Shown piece after piece: positions 36,201 to 44,123 of a stretch of 64,000 bases of DNA. Positions within the stretch are counted from its first letter, which is position 1, and the number at the start of each line of letters is the position of its first letter. Location: assembly GCA_016169945.1 (NCBI GenBank), contig JADLSH010000377.1, positions 1,914,001 to 1,978,000 on the forward strand. Direction: 5' to 3'. This DNA is from Trachythela sp. YZ-2020. Its lineage: Eukaryota; Cnidaria; Anthozoa; Malacalcyonacea; Clavulariidae. A program made the position numbers and the translations under genes. The notes under the pieces are model-generated. The model was not told the DNA's origin. It saw only the letters and a program-made list of their open reading frames with translations, and made no database searches.

Positions 36201-39200
36201 TTCGTCGTTGAAAATCTCCCTGTGCAACATCAGCTTTGCATGCAAACACCAGCTATACATGAAAATTTGCTAAATTTTCCAACGCATGTGACCAGCAACA
36301 GAGCAATTGGACGAGAGACCCATCCGTGGCGGTCCGAAAATCGCGATGTTTCCGCGTAACCAATGGCAACGGGCAACATTACATTTATTTTTCCCTAGGG
36401 AAAAAACAAAACCGCAAGTGAAGACTGAAGGCCCAGTCTTCGCCTCGGGCAACAACGGCGGTTTCGGGTCCACAAAACACACTGTTTCCCTCGGCGTCAG
36501 TAAATAAGTGTTAATTATCTCAAAAACTTCATAGTATCAAAATACTGTTCAAAAAAAATTGTAGTTATATGACAATTTCGAAACGTTTTATGAGACGTCT
36601 AAGATTGAATTTTACAGTAAATCAAAGCTAAAAGATCACATAATAACATACCTACTTCATATAGTTGGGTAATTGCTAATTGATAGTTAAAGCATTCTCT
36701 AATAATTGCTAATTGATAGTTAAAGCGGACTCCTAAGAGTCCACAATGATATCCTTATGAACATGGACCAACAGAAAGTAACTCTTTTAGTGCTCTTGGA
36801 TTTGAGTGCCGCCTTTGACACCATTGATCATGAAATTCTGACGGATATATTGAAGTTAGAATTTGGTGTGATCGGAAATGCCTTAAAGTGGATTAAGTCG
36901 TTTCTCTCCTGTAGAAAGCAGCGTATTAATATTAAGCAAAAGTTTTCCGCCAAATTTCCGCTGAACTGTGGAGTTCCACAAGGAAGCTGTCTTGGACCGG
37001 TCCTTTTCCTATTATACGTGTCTCAACTGTTCCAGATTATTAACAGGCATCTACCTTCTTCCCATGGGTATGCAGATGACACTCAACTTTATTTATCTTT
37101 CCGTCCTGAGTCACCCGTTGTCCAAGATCAAGCTATTCAAACTATTAATAATTGCATCGTCGAAGTTCGTGCTTGGTTAGTTTCACATAAATTAATGTTT
37201 AACGACACTAAAACGGAATTCTTGATAATTGGAACTCGCCAGCAGCTGTCTAAGGTTACAATCGACTCGATTGAAGTTGGTGATGCTGATATAAAACCTG
37301 TACAAGAAGTCCGAAATTTAGGTTCGTGGTTTGACGAACATATGTCTATGAATGTCCATGTGGGCAAGGTTTGCAGCAAAGCATTTAGGGGCTTGTACAA
37401 CATTCGACAAATAAGGAAGTTCCTCTCCATCGAATCAACTAAAACGCTCGTACATGCCTTTGTGACGTCACCACTTGGACTACTGCAATTCTCTCCTGGT
37501 CGGCATTCCCCAATACCAACTTCAGCGTCTTCAACGAGTTCTCAATGCCGCTGCTAGAGTGACGTGTCTTATACCAAGATGCGCTCATATTACCCCTGTC
37601 CTGATGCACCTTCACTGGCTGCCTGTTAAGTTTCGTGTTGATTTTAAATTGCACTCCTGGTATATAAAGCTCTCCATGGGATGGCGCCAGGCTACATTAT
37701 GGAACTGTTGTTAGAAAAACCGAACTGCTGTTACCAACTGAGATCTGATGATCAGGGACTACTTTTTATCCCAAAAACTAGAGCCAAGACTCTTGGTGAT
37801 CGAGCATTTGTGCATGCAGCTCCGTCAATTTGGAACATGCTACCTTATGGTATTAGAAATAGTAAAACAATTGACTGTTTTAAATCTCAATTAAAGACTT
37901 TCCTTTTTAAGAAAGCTTTCGATTCTAACTTTTAGATTTATAGACACTTATACCTTAATTCTTAATATTTTAGCTGCTTGTATATAGTAGAACTTCATTG
38001 TTGTAAAGCGCTTTGGAATATTTTATATAATTTAAGCGCTGTATAAATCTTTATATATATTATATATATATATATATATAAAAGTAAAAATCTTATCACT
38101 ATTTTACCAAGTTTGTACAGAAAATAAAAGAAATATACAGTGTTGGCTTGCGTGTTACCATGGTTACAGTGATCGACTCAGTACTTCATGTTACAATAAC
38201 TTTTGGGGTGTTGGGGGGTATATTAATTTTGTTGTATTGTTTGGTTCTAATGCACTAGTCAATTAACCCCCCCCCACCCCCAGAAATATGCGGGGTTTCA
38301 ACGGGACTTTGCGGTGGAAATACAGAGTTTTAACAAACGTTGCCATCATGCTACCCGGGGTTTTAACACTGACACAAAGGCCGGGATAAAATGCCGGGGA
38401 TTTAACTCTCGTAGAGCTTTCGAACTAATAAACTTACACACGTTCAACAGATTTTCCTCTTAATTTAACAGCTCCCTGTAACAGCACTCTTCTCCGGGAG
38501 TTGGGGGGTCGGGGTTTCAATTGACTAGAGCATAATGGGCGAGGGGATTCTGCATGAATGTATTCCTAGCAATAATAGTTACTGTGGTACAGATGAAAAT
38601 TTGTTTAACTTTGTTTCATGGCCCAACCATTTATTCATAAATTGGTTGATGGCCCAGCAAAATTTATGTAAAATATTTGGTGGCCCATCCATGTTCCCTC
38701 TACCCCTCCTAGCAGTTCTTTTATGGCCGGTCCCTGTTCAAGGGGATAACATAATCATTTGCATTTCGAGTTATAATAAGTACCAACACTTCATGTAAAC
38801 ATGCGCATAGTTAATCATTTTGGATTTATCTATTTTTAATAAACCTAAAATAAAAGACCGAATATTTCCAAGACAATGGCCTTAAAATGGTCATGAGTGT
38901 CATGCATAACGCTTTAGAAATAAACAAAATATTTTTTCATATTTTAGGGCGATATTGGAGTTCCTGGCGGCCCGGTAAGTAGATATACATATCAGACAAT
39001 ATAACTGCGACGAATGCCAAATATAAGTTCCAACTGATGATTCTATCATCAAATATTCAACATATAATGCGTATACCTGTTTTTATGCTGACCAAATAGC
39101 GCGAGTAAAAGCCAAACAAAGCAGGCAATAGATTCATGTTTCGTAGTTTATGGGTTTGGATTAGGGATCCATGAAGAGTGAGGCATGGACGAGTTAGCAC

Positions 39201-42200
39201 GAAGCTAAACGCCTTAACCGCTGGTTTATGTGTTTGGAAGCTCGCGCTCAGGCTCCTTGGACCCTCAGTTAACTTTGAAGATAATTTCAATGACATGGGC
39301 AATCTACATGTAGTCCTGCCTGCTCATTGTTCAAGAGGACCAACTGTATATTATTTAATTTTATAAAATTAATCAAATATTACATAACATATTACTAACT
39401 CTCGTTTTCGTTTCTGGATAACAGGGTCGAATTGGCGCGCCTGGACCTCTTGGGCAAATCGGAAATAAAGTAAGGCTTGTTACGATACGGTTATCTTAAA
39501 CCTTCGGTATGTTACGATACGGTTATCTTATACCTTCGGTATGTTACGATACGGTTATCTTATACCTTGGGTATGTTACCATACGGTTATCTTATACTTT
39601 TGGTATGTTACGATACAGTTATTTTATACCTTCGCGTTTGCCCGCCTCGCAGGTGTTCCACCTTGCGGGTAGATCGACCATCTGCCAGACACTAACCAGT
39701 TCTATCAATCTAAGCTCGTGCCTGAAGCGTTTTCGCCCCGACGGATGATATACATAATTATTTTTACAGTACTTTTTAATTTACTCTTGTAGCAGATTTG
39801 GTGAAATGTGGTAAATTAAATGTCGTAACTCAGTGAATGTGTAATCAAACTTCCAATCTATACGGAACCTCTATAACCATTAACAATTATATTCGTTTAA
39901 CTTAACGAATTTTTAAAAGAGTTCCCAGTATATGCTTCCGTTTAATAGCTAATTAAAGGTTGGACTGTACTGAATCTTTATAAGTTCCTTGTATATTTGA
40001 AGGGTGAAATAACCATAATTGTTTTAATTATTTTGGGGTCTGGCCTTACAGATCGAACGTTTTTCCAAATAGATTTTCTTGGCTTTTCCAGAAAACAAAA
40101 ACAATTATATGAATCAATATTTTCAGGGCGATAGAGGAGAACTTGGACCAAAAGGCAGGAAGGTAATTCAGCATGAGAACAATAAAAACTAAAAGATTCA
40201 AGCTTAAAACATCAAATAATTCGACCATGTTTAGGTGGAAGCTGAATTTATTGTGCATGGGTCACTAAACTCTATCGTGATGGTGCTAAAAAAGAGCAAG
40301 AAAATTATTTTGTATTCGGTGGAAAAACATATCATTGAGAGATTAAGTTTGTTTGATTGTTCCTATAAGTATTATTAACTGAACACCATCTGCTGTCCTG
40401 AAACACTTAGTGAAACGCACCAGTACGCAGCCAGTTGCTAGCATCATTCTGTCAGCACTTGCAAAAACTGATCGAAGCAAATCTGTTCACGTGTCATTCA
40501 CGCACTTCGCTAGGAAAATTCTATACCCTGCCTCTATCCCATAGTTCTAGCCATAAACGATGCTAATTACCATTATTATCTTAATATTCCACTTTAGTAA
40601 AATTACATACGTGATTATTGAAAATTCTCAACGATGATTGGTTGCGCTACGTATATACCTCGGATTAATACGCGATAATCACCAAAAGCGTTTTTAAGCC
40701 GCTTTTATCGTAAATATTCATTTAAAATATTTTTGAAATGTGCATTTTTTATCTTTTTCCAAATAATCACCTATGTAATTTTACTAAAACAATTATTGGC
40801 CTCACGCTCGGTGAATATCGGTGAATAAAAACCTCGACTTCGTCTCGGTTGTTGTTCACCGATATTCACCGAGCCTGAGGCGAATAATTGTTAAATATTA
40901 TTAAATGCCTGGCAATTCTTTTTTGTTTATAGGGTGCGCAAGGACACATAAATGAAATGGGATTAGACGGGGATGATGTAAGAGAAAATGCTGTTTTAAA
41001 CTGATTTACTGCTCTTATGGTTTTCGATCAGTTGGCTAATATAGTAATGCAATTTTTTCTACTTTTTGTACTCTCTGAGGAAAAAATCATTACTAAGCCA
41101 AAATTTGTTCCAAAGAAGACTCTAGCACAATGCCGAGTACAGGAACTAGGAAAGATTTGCATTAAAAAAATGGGGTATATATTCGGTGATACCACTCTCC
41201 TACTCCTTTCCTTCCATCCCCTGCAAACTTTCCCTCTGGGGGAAAACCAATTGAAGATTTAAGTCCGTTAAAGCTTTGACAGATTGGAGTCCAGAGCGAG
41301 GATCAAAACCACGATCTCAGAAATAAATGGCGAGGCCATTCTGACGAGTGCGCCACCGAAACCCGAAAAGTGCAATAGTCCATTCACTTGCATGCATGAG
41401 GAGATGAGAAATCTTACAGAATATTGTGAGCCACCAGATATTATGTGTATCAGTGTATGAAACACGTTTCTGTATAAACGAATTTCAGAAACTCCGTTTT
41501 TAAAATAATTAATCTTGTCTCCATTTTAGTACAATATTGCAACCATGTGGCGAATGTTGTTATAGGCAAGTTTGTGACGCACGTGTGCAAGAAACATCAT
41601 GATATTTAAGTAATCCAATTATTGGATCAAAATGAAAACATTGGGCCAGTTGGTGATACAGAAAATTAATTTCTCACAAAAGGGTTTTCTACTAACTTGA
41701 ATACAACAATAAACAGATCGGCGAGGAATTATTAAGCGAAAATAGAACAATATTAAAAGGACAATAACTATGGCCCAAACCGTTACATATATTAATGTCT
41801 CCCTTGTTTAACGAAATTCCTCTTACCTACAGGGTGAACGTGGGTCAGAGGGGCTTCCTCGCTTCGAGGTAATGAAATTTAACTATTCTTGTTATGATCA
41901 TGTTGGTCGACATCCACACGTGCATGCGTATCAGCATATAACCTCCGTGCGATATCAGTATAGTATAATCCTCGTACCCAGATTACACGATTTTCAACGC
42001 CGCTGTGTGGCTGGTGTGCGTGGGACACTTAAGGTCAGGTTACACGAGGCAATTTTTCTGCAACTTGCAACGAAATTTTGGACACAGAGCGATGTTAGGT
42101 ATAAAAAGTATATTCGTAGAAAAATTGGGAGCATGAATCTCGTTCTATACTTTGCTGATATTTTCCTGCTAATAATAAACATGCCCAGGAAGCAACAACG

Positions 42201-43399
42201 AAATGAATCAGAATGATAATATCGGTGAAGTGAAACATGGACCATGTTCACTGTTTTTCCTGTGCGTACATTTCTACATAACATACGTCAAAAATTGCAG
42301 CAAAAATTTCCCCGTATATAACATGGCTTTAATGCAGTAGCAAAGAACACAACCACAGGGTTCCAGCAGTTTATATAATCAACTTTGGTCATCATGGCAA
42401 TCTGTTAGACCTGCACGAATGCACGATCTGTTGAATTAATTTTCATACTATACGTGTATACAACCACAAATTACGCTACGGACAAACATGGTCACTACAA
42501 TATTCATATTATTGTGTAGCGTAACCTTTGCAACATGGGTAAAATAGTGTTTTTGTGCAATTACCAACAATATATAGGCCATTCTACACACTATAGACTA
42601 TGTACACATATGCCTATTTAGATCAATCATAGTTGAAAATTTGCAATACTTATGTTCGCACATATCTTTAAAATTTACAGGAAATCAAGGATTTGCTCAC
42701 TCATGCATTGAACGCCTACCAAATTACACAAAGTGGTTACTATAACAACCTCTATCACGTCACATCACGTGCTTTGACTGACGGTCGAACAGACACTGGT
42801 GGTTGGGGCAGTGAAACAGCAAAGATTGGGAACTATATTCAAGCAACATATGTTCGTCCTGTCTTCGTCACATCAGTCACAGTGGCTGGAGGTTTTATAC
42901 CATCTTGGGGTAAGGATACGGGACGAGGATATGGGCGACTCAATTTGGAATACTCAACTGACGGCAAGAACTGGATTAAGGTAATTATCATCATCACACA
43001 TATTTAAGATTTCGAAATGAATATTTGAAAATATTCTAGAAGATCTTACCACAATTCCAGTACATCAAAACCAAAGCACCTTAACTAGTCAGACAGTGGC
43101 GGCGTCTTAAACGTCTGAGGCGAATTAGTCGTCAAATATAAATACGGGAAATTAGAAAGACGAGTAAAAAATAACGTCGTCTGTTAAGTAGGTGCAAACG
43201 GTGTACGAGTAAAAGCCTGGAAAAACTCTGAAAATATTCGTTCTGGTTTTAGAGCACTGTTTTCTATGAACCTGCGGAGGGGAATTTCAAGACTATAAAC
43301 ATCGATCCTGTCACTGCTCAATATTGGCGCATGATATCAGCTGATAATGAGTGGGTTGGAGCAACTGAGTTTTCTTTGAAACCTTTAATCAAGACATGA
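12222..43399 (+). CDS. Gene B: secreted collagen-like protein with C-terminal F5/8C (discoidin-like) domain
   Basis: Inferred exons: 12222-12329, 14938-14997, 15220-15264, 16233-16289, 38948-38974, 39425-39469, 40127-40162, 40933-40977, 41833-41868, 42681-42980 and 43253-43399 (stop TGA). Every exon is a multiple of three, in phase 0, with GT/AG borders, giving about 301 residues. The order is signal peptide ([17 protein letters not shown]), a head with a single Cys (VVCVKKEM, aligned with gene A VVCAKKND), a collagen stem of about 105 residues with a few imperfect triplets (for example at 40933-40977), then a discoidin-like domain of about 148 residues. That domain shares [27 protein letters not shown] and TAQYWRMIS with gene A. 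The likely role is an oligomeric extracellular lectin or matrix protein; the head Cys may cross-link chains. The intron from 16290 to 38947 (22.7 kb) has taken up most of the transposons in the window. No stop or frame break was found. Confidence 0.85.
13148..13281 (+). promoter_or_regulatory. Possible alternative promoter and first exon of gene B
   Basis: A strong TATA box (atatataaaagg, about 13150-13161) in gene B intron 1 is followed about 85 bases later by an ATG (13243-13245). A 13-codon open frame ([13 protein letters not shown]) runs from it to a GT donor at 13282 in phase 0. It could splice in frame to the exon at 14938, giving a collagen-discoidin protein without a signal peptide. 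This rests only on motif spacing and phase. Confidence 0.25.
15405..15900. other. Intron of gene B, low-complexity blocks only
   Basis: A short GT run (15411-15424), a G-rich patch, and two C-rich patches near 15715-15730 and 15850-15870 are present. Phrases such as aaggacgtagcgagcgggtg and cttctctgcgtccctgcctg at the two ends are loosely reverse-complementary, suggesting an old non-autonomous insertion of about 510 bases (15388-15900). No gene is seen. Confidence 0.35.
16508..16560 (+). repeat. ATT/ATC/GTTATC simple repeat
   Basis: A mixed ATT and (gttatc)n tract in a gene B intron, next to the LINE remnant that ends near 16570. Confidence 0.7.
16740..17165 (-). pseudogene. LINE reverse-transcriptase C-terminal remnant
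   Basis: Read on the minus strand, two overlapping frames give the usual tail of CR1/L2-type LINE polymerases: a segment with [15 protein letters not shown], then [20 protein letters not shown] and LPSFKNLL before a stop near 16768. The reading frame changes between the two parts near 16985. Only the last 130 or so residues are present, so this is a 5'-truncated dead copy inside gene B intron 4. Confidence 0.65.
17200..17280. repeat. Dispersed repeat also present inverted at 32480-32565
   Basis: The phrases aaagttcatcaagttttcgagcgcg and gtttcgtgggtggactcccac recur on the opposite strand near 32480-32565 (cgcgcccgaaaaacttgatgaacttaag and gtgggaggtccacccatgaaac). There is no coding content. 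Confidence 0.5.
17318..17825. mobile_element. Non-autonomous inverted-repeat element, about 0.5 kb
   Basis: The end tgcatcactgatctgaaaacaagaactggatag at about 17318-17350 is matched in reverse complement by ctatccagttctagtttcagatcagtggattgca at about 17790-17824. Inside, tcggtgtgaccac and cacaccgatgtgg also pair. There is no reading frame. This looks like a MITE or foldback element in gene B intron 4; superfamily unknown. Confidence 0.5.
17826..18383. other. Intronic stretch, nothing recognised
   Basis: About 560 bases of gene B intron 4 before the Kolobok insertion site. I see no domain, inverted repeat or tandem repeat in it. Confidence 0.5.
18388..18630 (+). repeat. Left terminal inverted repeat of the Kolobok element
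   Basis: It pairs with 25125-25357 across its whole length with scattered substitutions and a few small indels. The outer 28 bases are identical. The inner end is aacgaatcgggaacggaagt and onward to the attagtagaa box. Confidence 0.9.
18703..19728 (+). CDS. P2X7 C-terminal (ballast)-like zinc-binding domain protein carried by the Kolobok element
   Basis: Three exons, 18703-19019, 19161-19415 and 19563-19728, join at good GT/AG borders into 245 codons with no break. The N-terminal 90 residues are acidic and Ser-rich ([20 protein letters not shown]). The rest matches the pattern of the P2X7 receptor intracellular C-terminal domain: WCKCGNC formed across the first splice, a CQCCQE pair, [18 protein letters not shown], a basic YRRS patch, then [13 protein letters not shown] and a final [13 protein letters not shown]. 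The Cys and His positions fit the dinuclear zinc site known for that domain. No transmembrane segment or channel domain is present, so it is the domain alone with an acidic leader. It lies inside the transposon, convergent with the transposase, with stops about 270 bases apart. Its role in transposition or in the host is unknown. Confidence 0.82.
19729..19997. other. Spacer between the two Kolobok genes
   Basis: The 3' ends of the convergent genes meet here. No clear AATAAA is seen on the plus strand. A short palindromic stretch (tacagtactgtatatacagta) lies near 19871-19891. Confidence 0.5.
21427..21571. mobile_element. Small GGCGTACGGG-ended MITE inside a transposase intron
   Basis: The ends cataggcgtacgggg and gcccatacgcctatg form an inverted repeat, with G/C-rich runs inside and no reading frame. 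A second relative lies at about 24070-24390, also ending in cgtacgcctatg. Both sit in introns of the Kolobok transposase. Confidence 0.55.
24070..24390. mobile_element. Second CGTACGCCTATG-ended MITE-like insertion
   Basis: The right end (ggctcgtacgcctatg) and the internal phrases ttggggggctgaggcctgttgcccc and cagccccccccccc match the type seen at 21427-21571. The left end is not sharply defined. It lies between transposase exons 2 and 3. Confidence 0.4.
25125..25357 (-). repeat. Right terminal inverted repeat of the Kolobok element
   Basis: Reverse complement of 18388-18630 with scattered differences, including a deletion of about 10 bases in the ggcctcaaacaggccaaaatag segment. It is followed by the TTAA target duplication at 25358. 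Confidence 0.9.
25362..25859. other. Intronic stretch after the Kolobok element, nothing recognised
   Basis: About 500 bases with no supported feature. A GC-richer block near 25590-25650 is noted only. Confidence 0.4.
25860..26400 (-). repeat. Dispersed repeat family R1, copy 3 (inverted), interrupted
   Basis: In reverse complement, 26230-26400 matches the first part of the R1 copy at 5440-5620, and 25863-25905 (acatgaagtattcagtcaatcactgtaaccatag) matches its accatgg...gatcgactcaatactttatgt part. About 300 bases of other sequence (25906-26215, C-rich near 26143-26158) separate the two, so this copy also carries an insertion. Confidence 0.6.
26453..26585. repeat. Large imperfect palindrome P1
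   Basis: Outer arms gaattaaaaaacgagtc and gacgagttttttaattc, middle arms gtgccgt and acggcac, and inner arms gagaagcttgtaaaacac and gtgttttacacgcttctc nest to form a stem-loop of about 130 bases. There is no coding content. A second inverted pair (ttataagtggtag near 26591 and ctacttataata near 27569) suggests it may be the left end of an element of about 1.1 kb reaching 27585. Confidence 0.6.
26586..27590. other. Possible interior of a non-autonomous element, no gene
   Basis: AT-rich sequence bounded by tatattataagtggtag and ctacttataatata. Open frames at 26960-27154, 27199-27456 and 27260-27532 are hydrophobic or Phe-rich and show no domain; I do not regard them as genes. Confidence 0.35.
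27656..27781 (+). repeat. (ACGGAC)n hexanucleotide minisatellite, about 20 units
   Basis: Near-perfect tandem copies of ACGGAC, with one GACATAGAG interruption only at the end. It reads as alternating His-Gly on the plus strand and Cys-Pro on the minus strand, which creates spurious open frames. Its uniformity suggests recent expansion. Confidence 0.95.
27782..28090. other. Intronic stretch, nothing recognised
   Basis: About 300 AT-rich bases between the hexamer tract and the 3' end of a minus-strand LINE. Part may be the LINE 3' untranslated region. Confidence 0.4.
28119..29600 (-). pseudogene. LINE reverse transcriptase, 3' part, 5' continuation at 31826-31890
   Basis: The minus strand encodes most of a non-LTR reverse transcriptase: NFRPISLLS near 29570, a palm start [12 protein letters not shown] (29380), [16 protein letters not shown] (29190), the catalytic FADD box (29105), then the thumb and a C-terminal domain ending with [13 protein letters not shown]. 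One frameshift near 28690 separates the palm from the tail ([17 protein letters not shown] resumes in another frame). The upstream part, with [19 protein letters not shown], lies at 31826-31890 beyond a 2.2-kb inserted DNA element. The 5' half with the endonuclease is missing. The family is CR1/Jockey-like by its motifs; the exact clade is not assigned. Confidence 0.8.
29601..31817. mobile_element. Non-autonomous DNA element, 2.2 kb, inserted in the LINE
   Basis: The ends GCCTCGTATCCAGGCGCTTTTAA (29601 on) and its reverse complement at 31795-31817 extend into inverted repeats of roughly 130-150 bases. These include matching actaatttatagagatcagtggct and gtgcttggggaggtcgc blocks and end near agaaaatg. 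The interior shows no transposase. The element splits the LINE reading frame between HKHGVK and the FRPIS motif, so it came later. I could not define a clear target-site duplication. Confidence 0.75.
31532..31654 (+). repeat. 21-bp tandem repeat, about six units
   Basis: The unit gattgtcaagaaatcggtcga is repeated about 5.9 times without substitutions, just inside the right inverted end of the 29601-31817 element. It reads as RLSRNRS repeats but there is no reason to think it is translated. Subterminal tandem repeats are common in non-autonomous DNA transposons. Confidence 0.95.
31826..31895 (-). pseudogene. Upstream fragment of the split LINE
   Basis: The minus strand reads [20 protein letters not shown], the conserved stretch just before the LINE reverse-transcriptase fingers. 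It continues, after removal of the inserted element, into the 29600-28119 fragment. It gives way upstream to a tandem repeat at about 31885, so the LINE is 5'-truncated. Confidence 0.75.
31880..31985 (+). repeat. Short tandem repeat (aactcgtaaac)n
   Basis: About nine imperfect units of 9-11 bases ending in ctcgtaaa. It begins within the LINE remnant and may have grown from its sequence (the ctcgtaaag phrase is part of the LINE). Confidence 0.85.
31986..32754. other. Intronic stretch with repeat fragments
   Basis: It contains a short R1-like piece (ttgtaacatgaagtattaagtcgatctctgtaaccatgg, 31988-32026) and the inverted relative of the 17200-17280 repeat at 32480-32565. No coding exon is seen. 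Confidence 0.4.
32755..33800. mobile_element. Foldback element with about 200-bp inverted arms
   Basis: Left arm about 32755-32965 and right arm about 33580-33800 are imperfect reverse complements. For example, gactgttgcgtttcacaatgg pairs with ccattgtgaaacgcaacagtc, and gccaaatttgatagtgtgg pairs with ccacactatcaaatttggcc. The arms pair over most of their length with small indels. Between them lies a 98-codon open frame. The duplication of the ORF start in both arms suggests the right arm arose by inverted duplication of the left. Confidence 0.7.
32938..33234 (+). CDS. Unrecognised 98-residue ORF in the foldback element
   Basis: An ATG at 32938 opens a frame to a TGA ending at 33234. The predicted protein begins [19 protein letters not shown], is mixed alpha/beta in character ([18 protein letters not shown]) and then amphipathic ([18 protein letters not shown]). 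There is no signal peptide or membrane segment. I do not recognise the family. The start codon and its first six codons are also present, inverted, in the right arm, where the frame soon closes. It could be the first exon of a transposon-encoded or captured gene; a GT donor is not evident at its end. Confidence 0.35.
   Translation: MDNVTELIIEYKYYNKSRVTLIFIANDDLRSLTFEGFNGLVLKEVPYLKKISSEAVALIENILLEERSQKYVINGLQLNKDLAYFKASLKERYQPVIM
33900..34970. mobile_element. Non-autonomous DNA element with about 190-bp inverted ends, hosting a SINE
   Basis: Left arm about 33935-34090 (gttttctttcggcctgaactcgcgc, gccgtgcgaggg in reverse) matches right arm about 34785-34960 (gcgcgagttcaagccgaaagaaaac; cgccgtgcgagggtactaatt). 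There is no transposase. A tRNA-type SINE sits in its interior at about 34559-34690. Confidence 0.65.
34559..34690 (+). mobile_element. tRNA-derived SINE, copy 1
   Basis: The tRNA-like head has an A box (TAGCTCAGTTGG, 34570-34581) and a B box (GATTCAATTCC, 34614-34624), followed by a non-tRNA body (gttgcattttcgcaactgctcctgg) and an A-rich end. The same head and body recur at 44640-44770, which is why I call it a SINE and not a tRNA gene. Confidence 0.8.
35299..36062. mobile_element. Non-autonomous element, about 0.76 kb, with short inverted ends
   Basis: ttgaattaaatagaactggaacgctacctcc (about 35299-35329) is matched in reverse complement by ggaggtagcgtttcagttctatttagttcaa (about 36019-36050), plus a tttggcttca/tgaagccaaa pair. 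Interior ORFs (35209-35493, 35547-35753) have no domain. Confidence 0.6.
36063..36514. other. Intronic stretch with a short Kozak-like ORF
   Basis: An ATG in good context (aaaatggcg, 36143) opens 22 codons rich in Ser and Glu ([17 protein letters not shown]). The acidic Ser-rich start is reminiscent of the leader of the P2X7-domain gene at 18703, but it stops quickly and no downstream exon was found. The rest shows nothing. Confidence 0.25.
36515..38570 (+). repeat. Dispersed repeat family R1, copy 2, split by a LINE
   Basis: 36515-36725 and 38085-38560 together match the copy at 5440-5860. The break falls at the gatagttaaa/agtaaaaatcttatcac junction, exactly where the LINE 3' tail ends. A further block at about 38180-38515, with a C-run and g-rich phrases, separates the accatgg...cttcatgtt part from the final gcgaggggattctgcatg, so this copy holds a second insertion. 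Confidence 0.7.
36730..38075 (+). pseudogene. CR1/L2-like LINE, 5'-truncated, frameshifted
   Basis: The plus strand encodes a reverse transcriptase from the palm on: [16 protein letters not shown] (36795), [17 protein letters not shown] (36967), YADDTQL (37072), then [18 protein letters not shown]. Frames change near 37475 ([20 protein letters not shown]) and again near 37690 before [20 protein letters not shown] and a stop at 37935. The 3' end (gcgctttggaatattt...gcgctgtataaat) forms the short stem-loop plus tail typical of L2/CR1-type LINEs, followed by a TA microsatellite (38053-38080). The endonuclease is absent. It is a dead copy. Confidence 0.85.
39470..39640 (+). repeat. 32-bp tandem repeat, about five units
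   Basis: Units of gttacgatacggttatcttataccttcggtat with minor variation lie directly after the donor of the gene B exon ending at 39469. It is an intronic minisatellite, not a CRISPR array, since there are no spacers. Confidence 0.9.
40594..40900. repeat. MITE and adjoining palindrome P2 in a gene B intron
   Basis: tttagtaaaattacatacgtgattattg (about 40595) is inverted at aaataatcacctatgtaattttactaaa (about 40760-40788). Directly after it, acaattattggcctcacgctcggtgaatatcggtgaa (about 40789-40826) folds back on ttcaccgatattcaccgagcctgaggcgaataattgt (about 40857-40893). No coding content. The second part resembles palindromes P1 and P3 in form. Confidence 0.65.
41872..42680. other. Intron of gene B before the discoidin exons
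   Basis: The 114-codon open frame at 41872-42216 is antisense-overlapped by another at 41994-42284. Neither shows a domain. The phrase ggtcaggttacacgaggcaattttt/aaaaattgcagcaaaaatttcc suggests an old MITE, but its ends are not clear. Confidence 0.35.
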
Positions 43400-43514
43400 A
43401 CCTACGGACTCTAATTCTTTTATTCGGATATTTGTTGTTGGATATCATATTATGATGTATTCTCCTTAGTAAACATGCTTTAACATTTTTTTACCTTTTC
43501 TCTTCTAATATACA

Positions 43515-43520
43515 ATTAAA
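43515..43520 (+). promoter_or_regulatory. Polyadenylation signal (ATTAAA variant) of gene B
   Basis: ATTAAA, the commonest variant signal, lies about 115 bases after the gene B stop. This is close to the spacing of the AATAAA in gene A. Confidence 0.5.
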
Positions 43521-44120
43521 GTGATTTTTATTATATATCTGCGCAGTCTTTTGTATATTAATTTGATTTTTCGGTATGCAAATTTATGCTAAGTGAAATT
43601 ACTATTTCATATGTAGAATTGGAACAGTTAACCATATCCATGACTAATATCAACCTATATAGTCCCATAGGCCAGTCCCCAATCTTTTTCTTTATGGTGG
43701 GAAAAATGGACTATAATTATAGACCATAGGGGTTTTGCAAACACCCTCACGCGACTAATTTCTAAATTCTTCAAAACAAGTTTTGTATGTCATTATAGCA
43801 ACTATTCCAGATGAATGCCATCCAAGTTGGCCTACAAAATTAAACACTTAAGGAAAGACATGCTTTATTATATGTCTATATTCAGTTTATTATGATCATA
43901 GGCCTACGATATATTGCTTTCAAAAGCTAAATTGAGTTTTTCGCGTTAGGTTTGAAAAAAACGGCATTTGAAAATAATGCTTACGTCAGCAATAAGAATT
44001 ATTCAAACACTTTAAACTTGTATCAACTTGAAATTTGTTATGAATACTTGTTATATGCCGTACAAGACATGTTAAACAGCTAGCTTGGTAGGTTGACACG
44101 TTAAAGATTTTAGAATTTTA
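43521..44120. other. Region downstream of gene B, nothing recognised
   Basis: About 600 AT-rich bases. A weak palindromic phrase around 43655-43735 (ctatagtcccataggcc...ataattatagaccatagggg) is noted only. Confidence 0.35.
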
Positions 44121-44123
44121 GTC

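Noticed and set aside
39470..39640. CRISPR-like array
   Set aside because: The 32-base units are contiguous without spacers and the genome is animal.
41872..42216. 114-codon ORF in the gene B intron
   Set aside because: It overlaps the 41833-41868 exon donor by read-through, has no domain and is overlapped by an equally long antisense frame.
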